Source: Setophaga petechia (Eukaryota > Chordata > Aves > Passeriformes > Parulidae). From it: a DNA stretch of 64,000 nt. The stretch is from assembly GCA_024362935.1 (NCBI GenBank), contig JANCRA010000004.1, positions 22,339,121 to 22,403,120 of the forward strand. Reading direction: 5' to 3'. The notes beneath the pieces were generated by a model, which was not told where the DNA came from, did no database searches, and saw nothing but the letters and a program-made list of their open reading frames with translations. Positions 9,807 to 21,030 of this stretch are shown piece by piece (within the stretch, counting starts at the first letter, position 1; every line of letters starts with the position of its first letter). The position numbers were made by a program, and so were the translations under genes.

Positions 9807-9820
9807 AAAGAAAGGTGAGA
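9807..9820 (+). other. polypurine tract of the nested element
   Basis: AAAGAAAGGTGAGA directly abuts the 3' LTR start (TGTCACAG) and has a single pyrimidine. The position is that of a plus-strand priming site in LTR retroelements. Confidence 0.75.
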
Positions 9821-10194
9821 TGTCACAGACATTCTTCTTGAAAAATCCTTTCTTAGGATTTTTCCCTGCTGGAGCTCAGAGGCTCAGCAGCAAATGTAAA
9901 CAATTATTATCTGCTGCTGTGGAACGCAACAGGTCCACCAATGTTTAGATCTGCTGACCATTCACAGGCAGGACTGCTATCGCTCTGTGCTGAGACACAG
10001 ACGTTGTTATTCATTCTTTCTATCTCTCTCTTAGCTTAGCCAGCTTCAGAAGAAGTCTCTTTCTTTTCTATCTTTATGTAGTATAGTTATAATGTTACAT
10101 ATATATCATAATATAATAAATCTAGCCTTCTGATAATGGAATCAAGAGCCTGTCTCTTCCATCCATCTACAAACCCCTGTGAACACCGACAACA
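9821..10194 (+). repeat. 3' LTR of the nested element (374 bp)
   Basis: Matches the 5' LTR throughout except for a 3-bp GAA insertion and three substitutions (TATA to CATA in the AT block, CATACCCC to CAAACCCC, GACTACA to GACAACA). The polyadenylation signal AATAAA is at 10115-10120. It is followed by AAGAAT, the right copy of the target duplication. Confidence 0.92.
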
Positions 10195-11066
10195 AAGAAT
10201 ATGTGGGAGAAATAGCCCTGTGGAAAAAAAAGTCAGTGAAGAAGAAGGGTGAGGAGGTGCTCCATGTGCTGAAGCTGAGATTCTCCTAGAGCCTGTGGTG
10301 CAGACCATGGTGAGGCAGCTGTGTGCCTGCAGCTGAAGGAGGTCCATGGGGATGCAGAGATCCTCCTGCAGCCCATGATGACCAAGTTTCAGAGCAGATG
10401 GATGCACATAGAGGCTGTGACCGCATGAAGAGAGGCACCTGCGCTGGGGCAGGTTGCAGCTAGGACCTGTGTCCCAAGAAGAGAGAAGCCCACACTGGAC
10501 TAAGTTTACTGGAGGGAACTGTGCTCGCTTGGAGGATCCATGGTGGAGCAGTCTGTTCCTGAAGGGCTGAATTCTGTGGAGGGGACCCACATTAGAGCAG
10601 TTCATGAAGAATGGCAGTGTGTGGAAGGACTCACACTGGAAAAGTTAATGGAGGACTGTGTGCTGTGGGAAGTATCCCATGCTGCAGCAGGGGAAGACTG
10701 TGAGGAGTCCTACCCCTGAGGAGGAAGGAGTGGCAGAGACAATGTGTGATTAACTGACCACAAGTTCCATTCCCCATCCCCCTGAGGTAAAGAATTTGGG
10801 AGCCAGCTTGAGTCCAGGAAGAAGGGACAGATTGAGGGAAGGTGTTTTAATATTTGCTTATACTTCTTATCATCCAACTCTAACTTATTCGGTAACAGAC
10901 TTATTTCCCCATCTTGAATAATTTTTGCCCATGAGTGATGTTTTCCTGTCCTTGTCTTGACCCACAAGCCTTTTGTTATATTTTCTCCTCCCTGTGCCAC
11001 TCAGGAGGGGACTGACAGAGCCACTTTGGTGGGTACCTGGTGTCCAGCCAAGGTCTACTTACCACA
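10195..11066 (+). mobile_element. older LTR (family 1, copy A), 3' part, interrupted by the nested element
   Basis: This is the 3' portion of a long avian LTR with two relatives in the window (31065-32114 minus and 63066-63849 plus). GAGCAGTCTGTTCCTGAAGG is identical at 10546-10565 and 63618-63637. It ends in CCAGCCAAGGTCTACTTACCACA at 11066; the CCACA end is typical of an LTR terminus. The insertion point of the nested element (after GAGAAT) aligns with GAGAATGTATGAGAGAAA at 63291 in copy C, confirming nesting. The 5' half expected left of 7060 is not recognisable. Many open frames here come from the regular CCATGG/CTGGAGCAG-type tandem wording of this LTR and are not genes. Confidence 0.8.
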
Positions 11067-14000
11067 GTGTTTGATGCAGTGTAACCATTTTCTGTAGCCA
11101 TCTGTCTGTCTCTCTTTTACCTGAAAAAACCCTGTGATTTAAAGGCATGTTCTTGACTTGATTTGCCTCAGTGAAATAATAGCTATCTGGTTATAGTAGC
11201 TAATCTAATGAGATTTGGTCTTGCTTTTTTGTACATTTACAGATGACTCCAGTCTCAAATATCTGGAACCTTCTGTAATAATTTTAGTGGCTCTGTGCTG
11301 GTGTTCTCTGATTATGCAAAGTGTGATAAACTATTTGTATTATGTAAAGGTTCACGCAATCTAGTGCTGCACAGATACTGAAAGAAGCAGACACTGACAT
11401 GAACTTGAGAGATTTCTGAACAATTCCTTATACCGGCAACTTTTGCCAAATCTCCCTATGCAAAAGTAAGTGCCGTGGACAGCAGGGCCTCTAGACCCCG
11501 CCGCTGGGACATGGTAGCCACTTAAAACTGTGTATCTAACCAGAGTGACAAAATACGAGAAGATGACAATAACCAAATTATATTTTAACCAGCTACAGCT
11601 TAAAATTTACTATTAATCAGTCACATTCATGCCATGTTTTTTTATGGTTCTCCCAGATGACTGAAGGTATGGGAAACCCTGATTAGTTGGGTTTGCTAGT
11701 GGCAAACTGGAATTTATAGCTTTCTGGGCAGAGTAGCTCACACTGGGATGCTCAGTAAGCCCTCCTATCTGTATTTGTTTGGCTCCAGCCTTAACTACAA
11801 AGTCCCATGCTCACTTACATCCAACATCACTCTTGGTCCATGGTTGTTGTACTGCTGCCATCTCCACAAATAGCAGGTGACTTCCTGGGAGAGCATATGC
11901 TCCTTCTCTTTGCTGGCCAGAAGCAGGGCAGGAGGCTCTTCTGTAGCCATACATGATCTAAGAGGAGGAAGGCAGTTGATGAAAATGGTCATTCCCTGCA
12001 CAGTAGGTTCCTCACAATCTATTGCCTTCTGGTGTAAAATAATGTCCAAAAGAGAAGTGTAGGCAAAGCCTTACAGATTTTATAAATCCTAGAGAAACAA
12101 GCTAAATTTGTTCCACCTATTTACTTACTTTTCTCATCCAGTTATCATGACTAGATTCTTTGTTGGTATCTTTCTCTGCAATACATAGGTGTACTTGTTC
12201 GCTTATGTACTATGTGGGTTCTGAAAACCCTTGCTTTATTCTCCAGGGATTACCAGAATATTATTAAATATATTACTACTTCTTAAGGTTAAAATATTTT
12301 TTATCCTAGCCTGGTGGTCAGATTAGAAAAAGGAAAATCAGAATATGAATGAACAAGTGACCAATGCTTCCGGAAGCAGAAAAAGAAAAAGCAGGATGAG
12401 AAAGAAATCCATACATTTTACTTCATGTACATACGCTCAGGTTGGAAGAATGGTAAGAGAAAAGATTTTTTAAGGCTCACATGTTGCACCCATGATTTCC
12501 AAGACCAATTCTTCACCATCGGATTACCTGCACAGTAATGTTTCATTATATAATTCAAATTCATAATAAAATCAGTTGTCCCACCCAGGAGATCTGCTTC
12601 AGTTCATGAGCCCATGTGCATTTTGGAGACCCAAGGCTGTTCAAAGATGTCTCAGTTTTATCCTTGTGTTGGAGACCTATCCACTTGATTGCCACCCTAA
12701 GAGAATTTTGTACCCTTGTTCCTTCTTCCTGCTTCCCTCTTCCCAGGGCTGACGAGCTGGGGTGGTAGGAAAGTCAGCTTGTTACTCAGACGTGGTACAA
12801 CAGGGACCCAATACCTGCCTACGTAGTATTGCTGTAGTTCTTGCCTGAGAACTGCCTGACAGATGTGGTGTCAAGCACATGGCTCTGCATTTCTAAATTA
12901 GTGACTAAGGTCCCTGCTGAATTTCAGTCTGACCTGAAAGCTTGAGAGCAGCCATATGGCAACCCTCCACAGCCGAGGTTACTGCGTTTGGATTCAGTTG
13001 ACTTTTCAGATTTGAGTAGTCTAATTAAATCTGCCCACTTCTCCACACAGATAATTATCAGCCTTTCTATTACTCATGTTACTGCACAATATCCCCTCTC
13101 AATGACTTTATTCATTTCAGACAGGGACAGCAGGTGCCAGATGGCAAACTGATGCTGCATGATACTTGGTATTTCTATCACTTGGTGCTTAGAGTTTCAC
13201 CTTGCTCCTGTGCATTAGCCTGATGGGGATGATTGCTTTGGTTTGCTTTAATAAGCTCTGGAGCATGGGAAGTGATAGTGTGTCATTGATTTGGAGGAGC
13301 AGTTTAAAGGCAATGAACATTGTTACCATCTATAGAAAAAGGGACTGCCTGTAGCCTCTTTGAGTTGCAAGGAAAAGAACAGCTTTCAATTTCAATGAGT
13401 ATATTAAGTGCTCTTTAGGTTAGGCTGCAATTTAGTAAAGCAACCCTGACTCCGGGTTCAATTATAAAGGCCACATTTTTCCTCAGAAGGAAGTTCAACA
13501 TAAATAGGTGGCATTCTCTGCTTACTGATGGTAGTAGCAGCAGTATAGGAAGCCACAGTGGCCACTAGAAGGTGCATTTTTCATTTATTTTAAGCATGCC
13601 TTGCAACCAAAGACAATGGGTTGGGATAAGTCTGTTTTCCTTCTGAAACTGTAAATTACATGAATAAAAAGAAAAAGAAAGAAATTGAAACATGAACAGA
13701 CAAAGACTTTGTTTATTTATTACCAGGAGAGACCCATTACGATTCAGTGCTGTGTTTCCATGGCATCCCAGAGGCATAAACAGAAAATACAGGCTAATGC
13801 ATTCAGTTAGACTGAGATTTTAAAGTCTAATGCACAATCTAAATATCTATCACATATGCCCACTATTTATTTATCTATTCTGTATATTGCAGCGAGATGG
13901 AGAACTGGCTAACAATTCCAGGGCTCTAACCATTTACACACATATCTCCTGCAGATGTCCAGTACTTTTGGGGGCAGTGTTAGTTGGTTGGCTTTCAGAT

Positions 14001-15332
14001 TCCTCTCATTTCTCTCCATATCATTCTTGACTTAGTTATTATTCTCATATCTGTAAGTATCTCTCTAGTACTTCTGGTTAGGAAGCCCAAAGCAAGGTCA
14101 AAGATCCAGCCTTTCAAGACTAGATTCTGCTTAATCCCTTCTTCCTGGTGGGCTGGCTAAACACCACTGCCTGTTTCTTGAATATTTCAATTTGTGACTA
14201 CAAATGCCAAGGCTGGTGCCATTTCTCCCGTGTTTATAAACATCCTTTCTAAAGCTGAACAAAATGTCCCAGCAAGATTATTCTTTCATCTTGCACCTCA
14301 TAGTTTAGCTTCAGTACATAGCAATTATAAAAGCTCATCTCACAACCAAAATGATGTGGGGCTGACAGCACCTTCCATTTTATCAGATTTTCACCTGCCT
14401 ATGTCGGGTATGAGAAGAGATTCTTCGTAATGTGGCAAGAAGTCTGGAGAGGTATGCTAGAGTAAAAGATTACCTTGGAGGGAATATTTTAAGCTGCCTT
14501 ACCTGTGTAAGGTCTTCTGGTTTGTGAAACTGTCTCCCAAAGGGTGTGGTGTAGGCCCCTTTGGTGCTTGAGTCATTTAAAACACTACCAGAAAGAGTCT
14601 GGTCAAATGCCACATAAGGCACTCTCTGGATTTGTTTGTTGCCCAGAAATGCTTTTCAAGGGGGCTAGTAATTTGATTAAATGGCTGGATTCATATCCAT
14701 TATCTGCAGGCATTTGGAGATTCTCTGGGTTTTGGTAAATTTTTGTTACTAATCTCACAAATTTGGCAACAAAATATCTCTTCGTGCCATTATTTCACTC
14801 TTAAAATCTTGCAGCTGCTGCTCAGAAAGCAGTGACATAGTTAGTCTGCCAATTACATGAATGGTCAAGGCACAATCTGTAAGTAAGCCACCATCTAAAT
14901 ATAATTTGTCCATGTCAATGACTCCTCTTGCATTTTGGCGACACAGGGATCTGCTATACTGGGTTATCAGACTTGAAACTGGGGAAAATTCAGAAGCACT
15001 GGAAATGCTTGTTCAGCTCAGGGCTTTCTTCCTCCACTGAGCCTGAAGGCCCTGGGGTCCTCAGCCCTGAGATTGTGGTGTGATCCAGAATGTGGGGTCA
15101 GGTGAACCAATGGGAGAATGGGAAGGTTTCTGGTGGAATTCTGCCTGTCTTTTGGTAAGAGTTTGCCAATTATTAAATAAGCAGCAGCTTTGAATGAAAA
15201 CTTGTTGTGTTAGAACTATCTCAACCGCTGATAATTCATGACATCCTTCTGAGACACTGATTTATCGTGCTATGGTAAAGCTATGAAAGAGGAGCTGGAG
15301 GTATTTCGTATACAGATACTTACTTTTTCTAT
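11067..15332. other. unique sequence, no gene; candidate conserved non-coding stretch at 13.1-13.4 kb
   Basis: No transposon, RNA gene or coding similarity is recognised in these 4.2 kb. Open frames are at most about 84 codons and unremarkable. Sequence near 13,120-13,460 is balanced in composition, repeat-free and dense in words such as TTTGCTTTAATAAG and AATGAACATTGTT, as seen in vertebrate conserved non-coding elements; this is impression only. Elsewhere it is AT-rich background. Confidence 0.5.
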
Positions 15333-15463
15333 TGTGGTGGTTTCGCAGGAAATACGTTTTTTGGGATTTCTGGGATATGCTGTGGTCAGGCCAATGGGTG
15401 CTCAGATTTTAATATTGGCACCTGGTGTGGCCACTGGGGATGTTTGGTCACGCCTCTGAGAAC

Positions 15464-15576
15464 ACTCACACGCGCGCACGCACACACACACACACACATA
15501 TACACATATGTGCACGCACACACACACACACACACACAAATGTGCACACACACACACACGTGCACACACACACACA
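15464..15576 (+). repeat. (CA)n-rich dinucleotide microsatellite
   Basis: Imperfect CA array with interruptions (CGCGCG, TATACACATATGTG, AAATGTG, CGTG), so it has several pure blocks of 7-12 units. Alternating purine-pyrimidine over more than 100 bases can adopt Z-DNA. Confidence 0.95.
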
Positions 15577-15730
15577 TGGGTTGAAAGCAGGGCTCTCCCC
15601 CGCCGGAGCCCTCTTTGATTTTCCAGAGGGGAAAAAAGCCATTCAGCCTGGGAGAGGTAGGCCTGGCCCTGAGGGGTGGAAGGGTGGAAGAACGAAGTAC
15701 CGGCAAGCACCGAGGAGCCCGTTTCCTCCA

Positions 15731-15744
15731 CCCCCCCCCCCCCC
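15731..15744 (+). repeat. C14 homopolymer
   Basis: Fourteen consecutive C inside the family-2 LTR, following CTCCA. Likely length-variable and a sequencing hot spot. Confidence 0.95.
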
Positions 15745-16566
15745 ACCTTTGGAGACTGCTTGAGACTGTGTTACCTTGAAACTTGATATCATGTGCTGGC
15801 ATGGCTGAGGAGGAGGCGGGGAGCAGCGAGAAGGTGTCCGGCTGCTGTGGGAGTCTCTGGGTGTCAGAGCCCGAACTTTTAACCCTTTGTGGACAATGAA
15901 AACCTTACAGAACATTAACCCTTCCTAGGAGAGAGATAAGAGAAGAGGATGAAGGAGAAAATGGGTCAGTGATGGAGTTTGGCAAGTGAAAGGTGTTAGA
16001 GGAATGGAGAAGATGGAGTGGCATTTTTTTGCTGGACTCTTTTTTTTTTTTGTATAGCCATGGACTGTTTCTTTGTGATACAGAGACTGCATCCAGGGGA
16101 AGGCAATGGTTCAGAGCCAAGAGAGTTCAGTGTTGAGGCCCCTCGGCCCCAGGGGGTGTAAAAGAAATGGGGGGGACTGAGGTCCCAGAGATGAGACTGT
16201 GCTCTGTTTGGAACGGGACGAGGCATCCTAAAAAGACCACCCTCGAGCAGCCTTGCCCATGCTGGTGGTGAGAGCACTGGGCATGGAAGGAAGATGTCAC
16301 AAATGGCAAAGGATCTCCGGGTGGTGCTACGTGTGACAGGCAGCCCATGGCACAAGGAAGGACTCCTTCCACTCTTGATGAACTGAGGATTTGATTATCT
16401 AAAGGGTGGTTGCCGGACCAAGAGTTGGTGATTTGGGAAATGTAAATGTGTTGGGAATTTGGTGGGAGGAGGAGGGAGTGTTTCTGTGCAGTTTTCATTT
16501 TCCTTGTGTTTTTCTTTTTTTTTTTTTATTCTTTCCTCTTTGTAGTTGAGTTTTTGTAGTTTAGTT

Positions 16567-16572
16567 AATAAA
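16567..16572 (+). terminator. polyadenylation signal of the family-2 LTR
   Basis: AATAAA followed by a T-rich downstream element, 70 bases before the LTR end. It is the only intact copy of the signal close to the LTR 3' end and supports the orientation. Confidence 0.55.
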
Positions 16573-16643
16573 TTTTTTTTCCTTTCTCCTAAGTAGGAGC
16601 CTGCTTTTTTTATTCCGGGCACCATCTCACAGCAGACACCACA

Positions 16644-18604
16644 GAGAGGATGTTCTCATGGGGGCACTGGCATTGTGCCAGTGTCAAGCCATGACATCTA
16701 TTGAAAAGGGAAACTTAAGTTCCTTGGGAAAACATAGTTTGGGTAGGAGTGAAATAACCCAGGGTGCTTTTCTAGGTAGCCTGTTTCTTGTGAGATCCAT
16801 GTGTTTGAGATGGGCAATGGAACAGAAAATGGAGAATGATTGCACAAAGGAGAAAAAAGAGAGATAGATGGTCATGGAGACTATCCCTGTAGTCCAAAGG
16901 ATTTCTGTTTAAATCCTTGGCAAAGAAACATAAAAGTACATTTGTAAATGGTTTTTATCATTCTTTTCTTGTATTAGAGAAAAAAAAGGGAATTAACTCA
17001 AGGGAAGAGTAGGCCAAAAAATTAGAAAAGAGCAAATGGCAGGGTAGGAGGAAACACCAATGAAGGAAGAGCAATGTAAAAGGAGTTTTGCAAAAGTGGT
17101 GAAGAGGACCTAAAAATCATCCATATTTTCAAACAGATCTTGCCATTCCTCTTCACCCCCTTTTCTGTTTATGTATAACAGTATTGTAATAGAAACTCCT
17201 TTGACTGGAGCTGATCTGATTTGGAAATGTTTTATTCAAACAAAATTTATTTTACATAAATCATTAATTGTTGTAAATGATTAAATAATTAAATAAGCAT
17301 TCCATTATACCTGCTATTTATTTGAACTGAAAAATATTTCTTTAACATTTCTTCAGAAGACTGTTTTGTCCTTCTAGGAGGTGATAACCTTAGGAGAAAG
17401 CAGTGCAACATAAGGCATTGCTTGGACAGGGTGAAAAAGATTACTCCTTCTGCTGTAAACATGGAAGCAGAAAACATCCCTGTTTTCCCATGTTACTGCA
17501 AAAAGTATGCTTGATAAACTTTAGAAATCAGTTTATAATCCAGACTGACTTTATGATTTGCTTTGTGAGGTGCGAACTCTCTCCTTAAGCTAACAGGATT
17601 TTGCTTTGCTCATCTCTTGCATAATCTACTACTGGATCTAGTGTGCTCTCATACACATCCAAAACAATTCTACTGAAATCAATTCGATCTGTGTAACTTA
17701 TGTTGCAAGGTTAAAGTTACACAGTAAAAATAGTACAAAAAGTGATTCTGTGCAATGATTTCCGCTGAGATTTGTGGCTGCAAGTGAGAACTGAGTTTAG
17801 TATTCTCTTTCTGGACAGAGTTGTCAAAGACAGCTCAGAGAGAAGGCAGGAGCTTAAAACTAAACCTATTGAGTTTTTGTGAAAAAGAACTGGAAGAGCT
17901 TCAAAAACAGGTTTCAGAGGAGTAGCCAAGTTGCATCAGCATTTCTCTCTGGGCTTTCTGAACTCTGATAAGGCTACATACTGCCTTGCTGAAAGGTGAA
18001 TACTCTCACAGGAGCAACAGGGATGTTTTCTAGTTCCATGTTTACTGCCAAGGCTTTGGGATAGAAGGTGCTAACTTGAGCTATTTAATACTTCTAACAC
18101 AGCTACTTTGTTGCTACTAATATTACAGATAATGAAAATGTTATCAGTTCGCCATGGACTTAATATTTGGGAACGAAATAAGACCTGGAAGAGCTTCTAT
18201 GCAAGAGCAGAGGGATGAATATCTGGGTCTGAAGGACAAATTTAGGTGTGGTATGAGACAGGCTCAAGTTAAGTGCCTAGGGGTCCTGGACAGGAAGTCA
18301 TGGGGTTTGAATGGGCTACCGCTAGTGGCCACAGATTTTGCCTTCCTTTTCACATCTGGCAGTGAGAAGCTGGGTCTTCAGGGAAAATCCCAGCAGGCCC
18401 ATCTCTGTGGGTGCTGATCACCTCTTCACATCTCTTGGCCCACCCACTGCTGGCAGAGTACAAAGTTCCTGGCTCACAGTACTTCAGATAAGACAGATCC
18501 AATTTTGCTGATAATTGCAAGTTTTGGATTTGTGGGAGTTACTTTGTGTAAACTAGATAAAGCCTTGAAGTAGATCCTAGATCTGCAATATTCCAATTTC
18601 TTTT

Positions 18605-18638
<34 letters not shown>

Positions 18639-19372
18639 TTAAAATACTGGACTATTTGAGAAGGTCAATTTAATGTTGATATGCAGAAGTGAAAAAGATG
18701 GTGACCCTATGGCCTAATTTCTAGATGCAAATGTGGTGGTCCAGGTCTCATTAAAAATTAGCTAGACATCTACATTTAAGATAATAGTTTCAATTTATTC
18801 AAAGTCACAATTTAGACATTCTGGAGTAGGATCCATATATGAACACACAACAAATGTGTGATACAAAGAGAATACTTTTTACATTTTTTATGACTTTTTT
18901 AAAATGAATGGACAACAGAGAAGGAAATCAAAAGGTTTCATGTCTTTATGCACTCTTAATTGTGATAACTATGAAATTTCCGCTGTCTTTCAAAGGAAAA
19001 TGAATGATTACTACCACCTGCCTATTAAAACAGCCCACGTAGATTGGTTATTGTTTCAAATTATATGTGTTATGCACTTAAACACTTGAGGACTAATATA
19101 CAAGATAACAGAAATTCTTGAGTTTTAAACTTCAACTTTTTTTTTCTCCAGAGATAATTTTATGTCATTTGCTATAAAACATAGCATTACAATTTATGCC
19201 CCAAATCAGATGTTTAGATCAGATAAATCAAGAACAATTATACAATATACTTAGATTAAAGAGGACATGTAATTATCCAAGAATCTTGTGTTCTAATTTT
19301 GCATTTCTCTTGTGTTCATATACCAGATCAGAGAAGATATGAATTGGTGCTGATTCTCTTACTTTTCACATT
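16644..19372. other. no recognised gene; T29 run
   Basis: AT-rich unique sequence. Open frames are 60-87 codons with no family resemblance (for example 18154-18417 plus). A T29 run lies at 18607-18635. The rest shows no repeat I can name. Confidence 0.5.
18607..18635 (+). repeat. T29 homopolymer
   Basis: 29 consecutive T preceded by TTTTTC. On the minus strand it is an A-run, which could be the tail of a retrocopy lying to its right, but no AATAAA or coding similarity is seen beside it, so I leave it as a simple repeat. Confidence 0.9.
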
Positions 19373-19936
19373 TGCATTAGTTTTGGCTGGGGCAGTGCTA
19401 AATTTCTTCACAATAATTAATGTGGAGCTGTGTTTTGGATTTGTGCTGCAAACAGTGTTGATAACTTGGGAATATTTTCATTACTGCTGAGCAGTGTTTA
19501 CACAGCATGAATGCCTCTTCTGCTCCTCATTCCACCAGCAAGTGGGCTGGGGGTGCACATGTTGTTTGGAAGTGATGGAGCTGGGAAAGCTGACCCCAGC
19601 TGAGGTATTCCATATATCATGTGATGCCATGCTCAGCAGAGAAAGCTGCAGGGTGGAAGATGATGCGGACTACCAATTGTCAGGGACAGGGTGGACATAG
19701 ATCAGTAGGCTGTGAGCAATTTTTTTTCTCTTGCATCGTTTGTTTATCTAGGTTTTGTTTTGTTTCCTTCTCTTTCTCCTACCACCCTTTCCCCCTTCCC
19801 TTTAAAAATTTATTGATCTGTCTTTATCTCAACTCGTGAGCATTTGCAGTTTTATCCTTCTGTATCTTTTCCCATCACATGGAGGGGAAGAGTGGCTATG
19901 TGATGTTTTGCTGTCTAATGCGGTTAAACCCCAACA
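19373..19936 (+). mobile_element. solo LTR (family 3), old
   Basis: Resembles a widespread avian ERV LTR from end to end. It starts TGCATTAGTTTTGGCTGGGG (family start TGTCACGGTTTGGGCTGGG). The middle blocks are TTTTGGATTTGTGCTGC, GTTGATAAC, GCTGAGCAGTGTTTACACAG, ACCAGCAAGTGGGCTGGGGG, AGCTGACCCCAGCTGA and ATTCCATATATCATGTGATG. Near the end are CTGTCTTTATCTCAACTCGTG and the terminus GGTTAAACCCCAACA. The region after the CATGCTCAGC box, where the family has TATAAA, is mutated here (CAGAGAAAGC), so the promoter is probably dead. The 5-bp flanks do not match, in keeping with old age. Confidence 0.72.
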
Positions 19937-20039
19937 GCAACCTATGTATGGCATCTCATTGCTCAGTCCTTTATTGAGTGAATAAGCTGTTTCCCATTGT
20001 CAGAGCCTGAAATAGGGCATGACTCAAACATTGGTATAA

Positions 20040-20757
20040 AGTTTTGCTTGTTGTAACAAAAACTGCATAAAAAAAAAAATCTATAACCAAAGAAGCCTCT
20101 CTGAAGATACATGACTGGGACTTTGGACTGTAAGTTAAACCACTAAGATTAAATAAAGGGAAAACCCATTATTAAATCATCTCAGACTGAGAAAAAGCAA
20201 ACAAGGCTGGAGGAGAGGAATGCATCCACATGAAAGCCAAATGCAGCAGAACTTTTTCCTCACAGGCCACATCCATGGGACATTCACATGAGGGGCAGCT
20301 GAGGGGGTGCCTTAATCCATCAAAGGTCCCCCGAGGTGCCCTGCAGAGTCATTCCTGAAGCCTTGCACCACAGCACTGCACGTGATGAACAAACCCTGAG
20401 TCTGTTGTAAGAGGCAATGTCGCCGCCCCTCCCCAGGGAGGTGCCTGGGTTTTCCTGCCTGGCCTAAGCACATATTAACCATCAGATTCTATGCTTTTGG
20501 GGGGAACCTTCACCACCAAGAAGACCAGCTGGAAAGAATCAATGGAACATCACCAGGATCTATGGAGTGGTAATTTTTTCCTTATACTGTCCCTGTCACT
20601 CTCTTTTTGACCTCGCCCGCCACCTATTTTTGATTCCTCTCTCTCTCATATTTATTATCAAATAAAACCCATACTATTGTCACAGGCATATGGTCTCATT
20701 TGCACCTTAATTTGGGCAAGGGCATTTCTAAGAACTTTAGTAATCAGATGATGGCAC
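20040..20757 (+). mobile_element. probable LTR or LTR-like repeat (family 4)
   Basis: Less AT-rich than its surroundings and ends in a typical R-U5-like layout: a CT-rich block, AATAAA at 20661-20666, then GTCACAGGCATATGGTCTCA and CCTTAATTTGGGCAAGGGC, ending near GATGGCA. I recognise the wording after the signal as that of a songbird LTR, but not well enough to name it. The left boundary is guessed; no inverted termini or target duplication were found. Confidence 0.4.
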
Positions 20758-20875
20758 CTATGGGACATTGTGATGACTCTCAGTACTAGTAACAAAGATT
20801 AGATTTCACCAGGTTTCCCTCTGTCTACCTACAGGGGTTTTACTGTCATTTATGTACTATCAGGCATCATATCAT

Positions 20876-21030
20876 TAGAGAATCACAGAATATACTGAGT
20901 TGGAAGGCACCCACAAGGATTAACAAGTTCAACTCAGCCCTGCACAGGACAACCCCAACTGTCACGCAGTATGCATGAGAGCATCTTCCACATGATTTTT
21001 GAACACTGTCAGTCTGAGATTCTGAGTCTA
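20876..21030 (-). mobile_element. CR1 3' tail fragment (minus strand)
   Basis: AGAATCACAGAATATACTGAG followed by TTGGAAGGCACCCACAAGG and CCTGCACAGGACAACCCCAA is the 3' end of a CR1 subfamily read on the opposite strand. Only the last 150 bases of the element are present: a severely 5'-truncated insertion. Confidence 0.8.

Larger units (their letters stand above)
7471..9820 (+). other. internal region of the nested element, GC-rich, without pol or env
   Basis: Roughly 7471-7870 is ordinary leader/gag-like sequence. From about 8040 to 9400 it turns strongly GC- and CpG-rich, in sharp contrast with the AT-rich surroundings. It ends in a CTG run (9390-9407) and a 28-base A run (9423-9450). The last 370 bases (9451-9820) return to AT-rich sequence and lead into the polypurine tract. 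No reverse transcriptase, integrase, protease or envelope motif is visible in any frame. The CpG-rich part would be expected to mutate quickly if methylated, so its survival also suggests a young insertion. Confidence 0.7.
7080..10194 (+). mobile_element. complete, young, pol-less endogenous retrovirus-like element, nested in an older LTR
   Basis: Two near-identical LTRs (7080-7450 and 9821-10194) flank a 2,370-bp interior. The LTRs begin TGTCACAG and end ACA. They differ by three substitutions and one 3-bp insertion, which points to a recent insertion. The flanks carry a 6-bp target duplication with one mismatch (GAGAAT at 7074-7079, AAGAAT at 10195-10200). Two bases after the 5' LTR, TGGTGACCTCGACTGAAG resembles the tRNA-Trp primer site of avian alpharetroviruses. 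A purine-rich tract (9807-9820) precedes the 3' LTR. The interior has a short gag-like frame, then a GC-rich proline/alanine-rich region and an A-run. I see no protease, polymerase or envelope, so it would need enzymes from another element. Assignment to an ERV2/alpha-like class rests on the primer site and the 6-bp duplication. Confidence 0.9.
15333..16643 (+). mobile_element. solo LTR (family 2) carrying a CA microsatellite
   Basis: Begins TGTGGTGGTTTCGCAGG and ends AGCAGACACCACA. The 7-bp termini TGTGGTG and CACCACA are perfect inverted repeats, the hallmark of LTR ends. A polyadenylation signal AATAAA at 16567-16572 lies 70 bases before the end, as in an R-U5 region, and sets plus-strand orientation. 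Inside are a CA/CG-type dinucleotide array (15464-15576), a C14 run (15731-15744) and T runs. No internal retroviral coding region or second LTR is present, so it is a solo LTR. The flanking five bases (TCTAT left, GAGAG right) do not match, so the target duplication is lost or the ends are off by a few bases. Open frames with VCVCV-type repeats in it are microsatellite artefacts. Confidence 0.72.

Noticed and set aside
15464..15576. Regular repeats as a possible CRISPR-like array
   Set aside because: Units are dinucleotides without unique spacers, and the sequence is vertebrate.
15386..15802. Open frames with VCVCVH or THTHTH repeats on both strands
   Set aside because: They are produced by the CA microsatellite within an LTR; no coding evidence remains outside the repeat.
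18607..18635. T29 run as the tail of a minus-strand retrocopy
   Set aside because: No polyadenylation signal, coding similarity or target duplication beside it.
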